A stretch of 19,034 nucleotides of DNA from Dictyocoela muelleri. Taxonomy: Eukaryota > Microsporidia. The notes below the pieces were generated by a model. That model ran no database searches. It was not told the origin of the DNA and saw only the letters and a list, made by a program, of their open reading frames with translations. Shown in pieces: positions 8,286-16,232 of this stretch. Position numbers and translations under genes: made by a program. The stretch spans positions 1-19,034 of the forward strand of contig SDVU01000155.1 in assembly GCA_016256075.1 (NCBI GenBank), given 5' to 3'. How positions within the stretch are numbered: position 1 is the stretch's first letter; every line of letters starts with the position of its first letter.

Positions 8286-9686
8286 AAAAATTTAAATTGA
8301 CCGTAAAAAAGAATTAAGAGAATTAATATAAATCGGCGCTTGCGAGTTATTCGACGCCTTTGCGATTCTTCGGCGCTTTTATATAATTTTAATGTTCCAT
8401 TATATGTCCAAAATATCTACTATACAAAGTTTTCATAATTATAGACACATTTTTTCATAATTATAAACCCATTTTTTTAAAGTTATAGACTTATTTCTTT
8501 TAAACTTATAAAAACATTTTTTCAAAGTTATAGACCCATTTCTTTCAGGCTTATATACATATTTTGACAGAGTTATAGATGATCAGCGAAAATCCGACAT
8601 CGAGAAATTATTTTTTAATCCTTATTTACCACCCCTAATTTTCAACCATTATTTCCCAACCCTTATTTTTTAGCCCTTATTTTTTAATCGTCATTTTTTC
8701 ATCTTTTTTTTTAAAAAAAAGGGTTATAAAATAAGGCTAGAAAAATATGCCTGAAAAAAGGGCTGAAAAAAATAAGGCTAAAAAATTATGGCAAAAAAAA
8801 TGATGTTAAAAATAAAGGTTGAAAATAAGGTTGAAAAGTAGCGTCGCAAAATAAGGGTGGAAAAATAAGAGTTTGGAAATTTTGGTTAAAAAATACGTGT
8901 TGAAAAATAAGAGTTGAAAAATAATCGTTGAAAAACAGGTGTTAAAAATAGGCGTTAAAAAATAATTAATCGATGCATATTTTCGCTGATCATCTTCAGG
9001 GTATTTCATTTTTATAGTTACCATATTTCATTATTATAGTTACCATATTTCATTTTTATAGTTACCATTTCTCATTTTTATAGTTATCATATTTCATTTT
9101 TATAGTTACCATATTTCATTACAGCCCTGTTCATACATATTGCACCTTATTTCATACTTATTGAATCCTAATTTCATACATATTAACACCTTATTTCAAC
9201 TTATTGACTCCTTATTTCATACTTATTGACTCCTAATTTCATGCTTATTTATCCTAATTTCATACCTATCGACCCCTAATTTCATACTTATTGAACTATA
9301 ATTTCATATTTATTGACCATGATTTTTTAATTATTTACCCATAATTTCATACTTTTTGACCCACAATTTTTTAATTATTGACCCATAATTTCATACTTAT
9401 TGACCCGATGATTTCATAGTTATAGATTCTTTTTTCTAAAGTTACAGACACCTTTTAAAAGAGTTATAGACTAGTTTTTCCAGAGTTATTACCCATTTTA
9501 CCAAAGTTTTATACGCATTTTTTCAGAGTTATAGACACATTTTCAGAGTTATGCCCTATTTTCACAGAGTTGAAAACACTTTTACCAGAGTTATAAAAAC
9601 ATTTTTCCGGAGTTATAGACAGGATTACAGAATTTATATACCATTTTAACTATTTATACACAGATAGGACCTCACAAAAAATACTT
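8286..9686 (+). repeat. Left arm of the giant foldback
   Basis: Blocks inward: unique end with a GC-richer patch (8335-8380, a roughly 19-bp unit repeated, partly absent from the right arm); AAGTTATAGACCCATTTTTT-type units (about 8425-8577); ATTTCATTTTTATAGTTACC-type units of exactly 22 bp (about 9001-9120); TTTCATACTTATTGACCCCT-type units (about 9130-9410); CAGAGTTATAGACACATTTT-type units (about 9411-9620); and a unique inner end. The common scaffold TTTCA.A.TTAT.GACCC links all unit types. Confidence 0.85.
8578..8994. mobile_element. Nested 417-bp foldback inside the left arm
   Basis: Both ends read GATGATCAGCGAAAAT inward, a 16-bp perfect terminal inverted repeat that extends with mismatches. 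The interior consists of unequal inverted arms (about 125 and 280 bp) of short degenerate units like AACCCTTATTTTTTA. The uninterrupted right arm of the giant foldback (GTTATACAGGG, reverse complement of 10947-10957) gives the empty site. Compared with it, the insertion is flanked by TA on the left and TT on the right, which fits a TA target duplication with one later change. Confidence 0.85.
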
Positions 9687-9858
9687 AGAACCCCGAAAAC
9701 AACGAAATGTACATACTCACAACTGCTGCAGCGCGATTTTTACGCTAGAAAAAAAATAAGTAGAAATATACACTGAAAAATTTAAAATAAACTCGTGTAC
9801 TTTACGATTTTATATAATATTAACTATTATAAAAATCAAATGTTATTTAAATCCTAAA

Positions 9859-10166
9859 AGGCATTTGAGTTTTGGTATTAACTCGCTTTGAGCCGTCGTG
9901 AAATTAAGGTTACACAAAAACAAAATAATTATGAATATACTAAAATCTTTTTAGTCTAACAAAATGGCCATTTTTTAAAAAATATACAAAAATAATTATA
10001 CTTTTTTTTACCAGATTAGGAAAGAAATCATTTACTATTAAATAATTAAAAAAACTTACCCGGGATTATCAAACTACAAATAATTTGATATATCAGTTAT
10101 AATTTATATTTATTACCATTCTAAATTTTACTACACCTCAAAATGGTTAATACTTGAGTTTATCTT
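9859..10166. mobile_element. MITE family A, copy 3 (diverged), in the foldback loop
   Basis: Left part GAGCCGTCGTGAAATTAAGG and the right part around ACTTACCCGGGATTATCAAA match, with drift, the arms of the palindromes at 15971-16232 and 15448-15672. The outer ends TTGAGTTTTGGTATTAAC and its inverse around 10140-10165 also pair. It fills most of the loop of the giant foldback, so it is either an insertion there or was captured by it. Confidence 0.65.
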
Positions 10167-10261
10167 ATTTTTTCTTATGTATATTTCAAATTATTTTAAC
10201 AAAGAAAAAATCTTGACACTGAAAGGGTAGTACAGACAATTCTTTTGGTGTGGTATTTATA

Positions 10262-11222
10262 GGTATTTTTAGGAGTGCCTATTTTTGTATAAATATCTAA
10301 AAATATTTCTATAACTCAGAAAATTAGTCTATACTCTGGGTAAATGGGTCTATAACTCTGAAAAAGTGGGTCTATAACTCTGGTAAATTTGTCTATAACT
10401 CTAAAAAATTGTTCTATAACTTTAGTAAAACGGGAAAATAATTAGAAAATTAGGTCAATTAGTAGGAAATTATGGGTCTAAATTTTTAAAATTAGGGGTC
10501 AATAAGTATGTAATTATTGGTTCAATAAATATGTAATTATTGGTTCAATAAGTATGAAATTATGGGGCAATAATTAAAAAATTGCAGTCAATAAGTATGA
10601 AATTATGGGTCGAAAGTATTAAATTATGGGTCGATAGGTATGAAATTAGGAGTCAATAAGTATGAAATTAGTAGTCAATAACTATTTAATAATGTGTCAA
10701 AAAGTATAGAATAAAGTGTCAATAAGTATGAAATTAAGAGTCAATAGGTATGAAATTAGGAGTCAACAAGTATGAAAAGGGCTGTAATAAAATATGGTAA
10801 CTATAATAATGAAATATGGTAACTATAATAATGAAATATGGTAACTATAAAAATAAATATGGTGACTATAAAAATGAAATATGGTAACTATAAAAATGAA
10901 ATATGTTAACTATAAAAACAGAATATGGTTACTATAATAATGAAATACCCTGTATAACACTGTCAAAATGCGACATTAAGTAAGAAAGAAATGAGTGTCG
11001 AAAAAAATGGGTCTATAACTTTGAAAAAAAGGCTATAACTTTGAAAAAAAGAATCTATAATTTCAAAAAAAATGGGTCTATAATTATGAAGAAACCCCAT
11101 ATAGTATATATTTTTGACATATAATGGGACATTAAAATTATTAAAAAGGCATCGAATAACTCGGAAGGACTGGTTTATATTAATTTTCTTCAGTCTTTTT
11201 TTACATTTAATTTAAATTTTTA
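10262..11222 (-). repeat. Right arm of the giant foldback
   Basis: Mirror image of 8286-9686 with the same order of unit types: about 10300-10470 (GTCTATAACTCTG units), 10470-10790 (GTCAATAAGTATGAAATTA units), 10790-10950 (ATGGTAACTATAAAAATGAA units, 22 bp), 10985-11095 (GGGTCTATAACTTTGAAAAA units), then the unique end 11100-11222. It carries the empty site for the nested element near 10951. Confidence 0.85.
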
Positions 11223-11547
11223 ATCCAGATAGCTCAGTGGTTAACACTCTTGAATGTAAAATCAAGTATCGAGGTTCGAATCCCTCTGACGTCACTCTTT
11301 AATAAATAATGAGGGAATGACATTAAGCGGTCATAAATATATAATTATAGTATAATTTACAGTTGTTCCAGTGCGGTATAGCTGATTAAGACTTGGTCTA
11401 ATATGACAATGAAGAAGAAGGGACTTTCTTAGGCGTGGGGATGAGTGAGGCGATGCATCTCGGAAATAAGTAGTGTTTATTATAAAAATTATTGAAAAGC
11501 CACCAATTACCTGTATCCTGCCGAGTCATTGATAAAAAAAAATCGCG

Positions 11548-12554
11548 GGTTAAAATGGTTGAATTTATGAGATAAAAAGGGTTTTTTTTAAAAAAAATCA
11601 CCCTTACATGATGATTTATAGATTGAATTTTGCTGAACTAAAATTTTTATTGATAATTATTGCTTCGAAAATCTTAAGAATAAATGTAGATTTCGCAGAA
11701 ACAAAATGATATATAAAAGTAAAAAATGCAAAATCTTAATTTGTTCTTGGAAATATTACAGGAAATCTAAAATTTCATACAAATATACAATACTTGAAAA
11801 TTTCAAAGCGGGAATTGATGAATTTTTAATAATATTTTGATTTTTAATTATTTATTGTTCAATTATGTCACTATGCTTTTACTTTAACTATCAATTAGAA
11901 ATTTTGACAAGTTTTATAAAAAGATGGAAAATAATGTTAAAAATAGATATTTTGACCCTTCAGAGCCTATAGGAGGCGATTTAATAATTGTAGAAATAGA
12001 TGAAAGTAAGTTCAAGTAGAGAAAATACAATAGGGTACATTATGTGGATGGTGTATGTGCTTTTGGTATGGTAGAGCATACACCTAATCGAAGAATTATA
12101 CTTATTCCTGTAAAAAAAAGAAATCCAAATACACTCACTGAATTGGTTCTTAAATATATAAAACCAGGTAGTATTATATATAGTGATTATTGGAGGGCTA
12201 CTCAGGAATATCTTCTTTTTATCAACATTTTACTGTTAATCATAGTATTGAATTTATAAATAAAGATAATGGTGTATTTACAAATACGATAGAAGGAAAT
12301 TGGTCTTCAATAAAGAAATATAAGGCCGAATTATCGTACTATCGAAAAAATATGGTTACCATTAATGATTGTAATGAAAAAAAATGATATTCAAGGACTA
12401 TTAAAAATGATTTTATAATTTTTTTGTATTGTATTTTAATTTTAATTTTTATTTTAAAACCGAATAATTTTTTCTATATGATGTTACCTAAGGGTAAATT
12501 TTTTAAAAAAAATACGCCCTCTTTTTATCTCCATAATTCGTATCTCTCCTCCAC
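11548..12554 (+). mobile_element. Merlin-type (IS1595-like) DNA transposon, decayed
   Basis: A 1,007-bp insertion in SINE copy 1. It is flanked by AATCGCG direct repeats (11541-11547 and 12555-12561), 7 bp and possibly 8 with one change; Merlin elements make 8-bp duplications. Copy 2 of the SINE has the undisturbed site near 14395. The terminal inverted repeats are imperfect outside but good over the stretch GAGATAAAAAGGG (about 11569-11581) and its inverse (about 12533-12545). It holds one decayed DDE transposase. Confidence 0.85.
11706..12387 (+). pseudogene. Merlin/IS1595-type DDE transposase, decayed
   Basis: Three consecutive pieces in three frames match the ISXO2-like/IS1595 transposase plan. 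The first, from ATG at 11706, has KSKKCKILICSWKYY and then TILENFKAGIDEFL, the usual Cys-containing N-terminal part; it carries a TGA at 11838. The second, from about 11924, has GGDLIIVEIDESKF with the first catalytic Asp, a TAG at 12017 where the family has Gly/Lys-Arg, VDGVCAFGMVE, and YSDYWRA with the second catalytic Asp. A frame change near 12200 leads to the third piece with HFTVNHSIEFIN and TIEGNWSSIKK, giving the final acidic residue. So two stops and two frame changes are present and the enzyme is dead. All three catalytic acidic positions are still visible, so decay is moderate. Confidence 0.85.
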
Positions 12555-12705
12555 AATCGCGTATACAGCTGGGGTTCTGGGTAGCTTAGGAAATGACATA
12601 TTATTGGAACACCATGAACCAAAGGTCACAGACCACGGTAGGAGACAACTCTCCAGTGGAGCAGCTATGGATGCTGTCAGCATGTAATATATAATTTAAA
12701 TTTTT

Positions 12706-13030
12706 TTGGGAAAGATGGAATTTGAAAAAAATGGCTATACACGATAAAAAATAAGTTCTGATAATTCTATATGCAGTAAATTCTCTTAAATTTCCCTTTT
12801 TTCATCCCATTAAAAATTTGGAAAATAGTAGAAAATTGGCAAAAGGTAGAAAATTAGCAAATAGTAGAAAATTGACAAAATGGCAGACAATTTTTGGCTT
12901 TACAACCTTCTACTGAGCATGGTAGTATTTAATACCCCCCTGCAAAACTGAACAAATAACTAACGACACAACTCTAAAAACCTAAAATGTATTTATTGAT
13001 AAACTTAATTTTAAAAGTTATAATTTTAAG
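12706..13030. other. Spacer with an 18-bp minisatellite
   Basis: No gene is visible. At 12827-12898 four 18-bp units like AGTAGAAAATTGGCAAAA stand in tandem, the last one diverged. The remainder is AT-rich sequence without clear structure. Confidence 0.7.
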
Positions 13031-13286
13031 TACTCTTATCGCATTTTAGCATCCCACTAGTGTGTAAATTTATTCTAAAATTACACTAAATAATATATAT
13101 TTGTTGTAAGTCTAAGAGTTGTTATTGGCGGGATGTTTTTGCTCTTTTATAATATAATTGTGTATATAAAAGGCTCAAAACATCTCTCCTTAACAACTCT
13201 TAGACTTGATTATAAATATACGATTTTTTAGGCAACTTTAGCATGAATAAACATCACTAGTGGGGGGTAAAATGAGATAATAGTGC
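13031..13286. mobile_element. MITE D (palindromic)
   Basis: Nearly the whole 256 bp is an inverted repeat. The outer ends resemble TACTCTTATC.CATTTTA, followed by CCCACTAGTG (13053-13062) with its inverse at 13255-13264. The inner arms contain AAGTCTAAGAGTTGTTA and its inverse, and the loop lies around 13145-13165. There is no coding frame. No clear target duplication was found. Confidence 0.78.
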
Positions 13287-14084
13287 CGAAAATTATAATA
13301 AAAAGGTAATAAAATTTAATTATTCAGACCAATTTATTTTATACCTAAAATTTTTAAAAAGGTTATGTGTTTTTGATATTAAAATTTTGGTATTATTAGT
13401 AATTTCAATAGAACATAAACTTTCTATCAACACATGTACGCTTTGTAAACCCATAATTTCTTTTATTCATAATATCCTTGGTAAAGAAGGATGTCTCAAT
13501 TTCTTTTCAGTATTATTTATTTAACAATATTGTGATAAAGGTGATATATAAGGTGTTCGTTTTTATTTTTTGGGTCTTTTTTCTTGCTACTCACCATATG
13601 GGAGATTAGCGAGTCAACGAAAATTTGCAAATTATAGAAAATTTTTATTCGAATCAAAAGGATTTAATTTTTTTCGGAACAAAAGTTGAAAAGCTTTTTC
13701 AATATGAAATTTTGTTGTTTTTTAAATAGTTCATATCTAATCACCTTTAGAGGTGTATCTTATAATTATATTTTTAAAATTATTTCAAAAACTTAAAATT
13801 AAACTTACCTTCAATATTATTTTGCAAGCATTAAAAACAATTTTTAAAGAAACTTTTAATATATTATTTTTAACTATAATAAAAGTATTATAATAGTTGT
13901 TTTTTTTTAATTTCTTACATTCATAACATCGGTGTCATGTAATGACCACATTAGAATTTTAAACAAGAAACCTTGATAAGCAATAACAAAACCGTAACAA
14001 AATTCTGAAACAATAATGTTTCAGTACAACTATAAAAGTAACCCGAATTTTGTTAGTACAATAGTTATGAATAGCAGTGCTTGG
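13287..14084. other. Spacer with local hairpins
   Basis: No recognisable gene. A frame without ATG is open from 13276 to a TAA at 13522. Inverted repeats: 13679-13718 (centre GAAAAGCTTTTTC) and a nested pair in which AACAAAATTC (13997-14006) pairs with GAATTTTGTT (14045-14054) and encloses CTGAAAC/GTTTCAG (14005-14024). The last one lies just upstream of SINE copy 2. Confidence 0.55.
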
Positions 14085-14543
14085 CCAGATAGCTCAGTGG
14101 TTAACACTCTTGAATGTAAAATTTAAGTATCGTGGTTCGAATCCTGCTGACGTCACTCTTTAATAAATAATGAGGGAATGACATTAAGCGGTCAAAACAT
14201 ATAGAAATATAGTATAATATACATTTGTTATAGTGTAGTATAGCTGATGTGACTCGGCCTAATATTGCAATGAATCAGAAGGGACTCTCATAGGTGTGGG
14301 GATGAGCGGCGACGCATCTCGGCAAAAAGTTGTGAAAAATAAAAATTCATGAAAATCCACTAATTACTTGTATCCTGCCGAGTCATTGATAAAACGAAGA
14401 TCACGTACACAGCTGGGCTTCTGGGTAGCTTAGTAGGAAGACACGTATTATCTGAACACCAAGAACCAAAGGTCGCAGATCCAAATGTAGGAGACAGCTC
14501 TCCGGGTTGGAGCTATGGATGTTGTCAGCATGTAATATATAAT
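14085..14543 (+). mobile_element. SINE copy 2 (uninterrupted)
   Basis: A 459-bp copy with A box TAGCTCAGTGG (14090-14100) and B box GGTTCGAATCC (14134-14144). It shares its whole body with copy 1, including CTTTAATAAATAATGAGGGA, GTATCCTGCCGAGTCATTGA and the tail CAGCATGTAATATATAAT. A second tRNA-like pair of boxes (TAGCTTAGTAGG at 14426-14437 and a weaker GGTCGCAGATCC at 14471-14482) suggests a dimeric build. GACTCGGC (14251-14258) and GCCGAGTC (14377-14384) can form a long-range stem. There is no coding frame, so mobilisation would need a partner retroelement. Confidence 0.82.
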
Positions 14544-14872
14544 ATATAAAAACTTGAGATAAAGTGAAATAAATTCAAATAATGTTGAACTAATAGATAT
14601 AAAAACAAATTAAAAGATTTAAAAAAAATAATGAAAACCTCTTATCAGTATTAATTTTGAATTAATTAAGACTTGCTATTTTCATCAAAAATTCAATTAC
14701 ATGAAATTTCTGATATTTTTAATTTATTAATTTTAAAAATACCTTTTCATGTTTATTTATTTTATAACTAACCTATTGAATTTTTAAAACATTTCCTTTG
14801 TTATTTTAATTGCAACATATCGTTGTAAACATAATCTTTTCTTGTATAATGTATGAATAAATGGATGTGCCC
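14544..14872. other. AT-rich spacer, nothing recognised
   Basis: Homopolymer-rich sequence with no gene, RNA or repeat that I can support. Confidence 0.5.
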
Positions 14873-15045
14873 TTCTCATGTTTAAGTTTAATAACGATGT
14901 CAATCTTCAATAGCGTTTGTTGTGATAGAGCATAAATTGAGGATTCTAGAAAAAACAGAACAAAATGGGCTCGGAATATAAGTTTTACATTCATTCTCTA
15001 CAAAATTTTAACAATATGTTTTAAAAAAAGACTATCCGGAAAAAT
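14873..15045 (+). repeat. Dispersed repeat H, copy 1
   Basis: Aligns in direct orientation with 17235-17393; the best shared part is around GCGTTTGTTGTGATA and CATAAATTGA.GATTCTA. It ends in ACTATCCGGAAAAAT (15031-15045), which is the inverse of the start of copy 2. The two copies together suggest a short element of about 190 bp with terminal inverted repeats, each copy having lost the other end. The minus-strand open frame over it is not supported as a gene. Confidence 0.65.
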
Positions 15046-15229
15046 TTATTTATCATTTTTCAGGTATTTTATCTGAAAAATTCACTAATTTTTTAATATT
15101 TAAAAGTAGAATATTAAATTAAAGACTGAAAATACAATAATGGAATTAAAAGTATAAATTAATAAAGAAATTAGCGATTATCCCGGCTTACCGTTCGAAA
15201 TCTTTCTTTATTAGGCAAATAGAAAATAT

Positions 15230-15408
15230 GTATAAAAAGATATTTCAACATGAAAAAACCAAAAAAGTTGCTCATACAATGTGAGCTTTAATTTTTCTAA
15301 AATACAAAATCATTGGCGTAATAAAATGATTCTTTATTTTATAAAAATTAAAGCAAACATTAGAGGAGCAACTTTTTTGGTTTTCTAATTTGAAATATCT
15401 ATATATAT
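15230..15408. mobile_element. MITE C (palindromic)
   Basis: AGATATTTCAACATGAAAAA at 15238 onward pairs with the inverse ending at 15400. The arms contain CCAAAAAAGTTGCTC and its inverse GAGCAACTTTTTTGG, and continue inward through AATTTTT..AAAAT to a short loop near 15317-15325. No coding potential. Confidence 0.8.
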
Positions 15409-15412
15409 ATTT

Positions 15413-15690
15413 GGGTACAACCCGCTTTAGAACTCTTGAGAATTTAATATGATAAGAAACTGAAATAATAACCGATTTACCAAATATTCTGCTGTTAAAT
15501 AATCAACAATGGATTTATTTAGAATCATTCAAATTTTATACTTTTAATTAATTTGGCCACGCCAAATTAATTAAAAGTATAAATATTTAACTAATTTTCA
15601 AATAAATCGATTGTTGATTATTTAACAGCAGAATATTTGGTATATCGGTTATTATTTCAGTTTCTTACCATAATAAATAATTCGTAAACC
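15413..15690. mobile_element. MITE family A, copy 1
   Basis: The core 15448-15672 is a near-perfect inverted repeat with arms of about 105-110 bp. It includes CCAAATATTCTGCTGTTAAA and TTTAATTAATTTGG, around the loop CCACG. Arm identity is much higher than between the family copies, which may reflect recent activity or arm-to-arm homogenisation. The outer parts (CCCGCTTTAGAACTC..) are more diverged. Confidence 0.8.
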
Positions 15691-15697
15691 CCAAATA

Positions 15698-15968
15698 GGA
15701 TGATAAGTTAAACATCTATATAAAAAATAAGTTTATATTAATTATTTAATCTATTTTAAAATGATAAAATATAAAAAAGTAGACATATTTGTTTTTCCCA
15801 CATCATTTTAGATATGAAATATGTCTTATAAACAATCATATTTTGTGTCTAAAATGATGCGGAAATTCCAAATATGTCTACTTTTCCATATTATATCACT
15901 TTTAAATAGAAAAAATAAGTAATATAAACTTAAATTTTTTTATATATGGGTGTCTAACTTGTCATCTT
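15698..15968. mobile_element. MITE B (palindromic)
   Basis: A 271-bp inverted repeat. The ends are GGATGATAAGTTAAACA on the left and the inverse of GATGACAAGTTAGACA on the right. Inside, AAGTAGACATATTTG and its inverse are strongly kept, as is ACATCATTTTAGA. It lies between copies 1 and 2 of family A and touches copy 2. Confidence 0.8.
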
Positions 15969-15970
15969 CC

Positions 15971-16232
15971 TTAGAGCCGTCGAAAAACTTAAGATGGTGG
16001 GAACTGAAATAACAACCGATATACCAAATATTCTGCTGTTTAATAATCCCGGATTAGTTTTTTAAAATTAGTCAAATATTTATACTTTTCTTATTTGGCT
16101 TCGTCAAATTAAAAAAAAGTATATTTATTTGATTAATTTTAAAAAACTAATCCGATATTATTAAACAGCATAATATTTGTTATATCGGTTGTTATTTCAG
16201 TTCCCACCATCTTAAATTTCTCGACGTCTATA
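15971..16232. mobile_element. MITE family A, copy 2
   Basis: The left arm TTAGAGCCGTCG..AACTTAAGATGGTGGGAACT and the right arm ending in CGACGTCTATAAA are inverted copies. They share with copy 1 the stretch AACCGATATACCAAATATTC. The centre is TTTGGCTTCGTCAAA. No coding frame. Confidence 0.8.

Larger units (their letters stand above)
8286..11222. mobile_element. Giant foldback element built of 22-bp repeats
   Basis: The left arm (8286-9686) and right arm (10262-11222) are inverted copies. Once the nested 417-bp element is removed from the left arm, their lengths agree closely (about 982 and 961 bp). Unique outer ends (8286-8424 against 11100-11222) are followed by tandem arrays of about 22 bp in the same order in both arms. 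The loop (9687-10261) carries a MITE. There is no coding potential, so it is non-autonomous. Drosophila FB and sea-urchin TU elements have this kind of build, but no sequence relation is claimed. Arm divergence is substantial, so it is old. Confidence 0.85.
11225..12692 (+). mobile_element. SINE copy 1, split by a Merlin element
   Basis: The head has an A box TAGCTCAGTGG (11230-11240) and a B box GGTTCGAATCC (11273-11283), so it is tRNA-derived. The anticodon-arm region CTTGA..TCAAG still pairs but has an 8-nt loop, and the acceptor and T stems are degraded. Outside the insert 11548-12554 it aligns along its whole length with copy 2 (14085-14543), about 457 bp net. A 13-bp direct repeat AATTTAAATTTTT (11209-11221 and 12693-12705) flanks it and may be the target duplication, although it is low-complexity. 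Its left end touches the right tip of the giant foldback. Short open frames in it are not genes. Confidence 0.82.

Noticed and set aside
8806-9024. 72-residue minus-strand frame rich in Phe and Leu
   Set aside because: It is the translation of tandem repeats inside the nested and giant foldbacks.
8425-10985. CRISPR-like array of regularly spaced repeats
   Set aside because: The 22-bp units are contiguous tandem repeats without spacers, mirrored in inverted arms, in a eukaryote-like sequence.
11225-11296. Functional tRNA gene, perhaps tRNA-Tyr, at the SINE head
   Set aside because: The A and B boxes are good, but the anticodon loop is 8 nt, the T stem has mismatches and the acceptor strands do not pair. 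A second copy with the same 3' body shows it is a SINE head.
11398-11601. 67-residue minus-strand frame
   Set aside because: It runs antisense through the SINE body into the Merlin end and has no protein-like features.
12424-12687. 87-residue open frame across the right Merlin end and SINE copy 1
   Set aside because: It spans a transposon/SINE junction, so it is a chance frame in two unrelated non-coding ends.
13276-13524. Open frame of about 82 codons with two CxxC-like cysteines
   Set aside because: It has no ATG, starts inside MITE D, matches no family I recognise and is within what chance allows in this window.
14246-14345. Hammerhead-like ribozyme in the SINE body (CTGATG followed by a GC-containing stem)
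   Set aside because: The required CTGATGA, GAA and cleavage-site elements are not all present, and the CTGATG is not kept in copy 1.
14806-14994. 62-residue minus-strand frame
   Set aside because: It overlies repeat H copy 1 and has no counterpart reading in copy 2.
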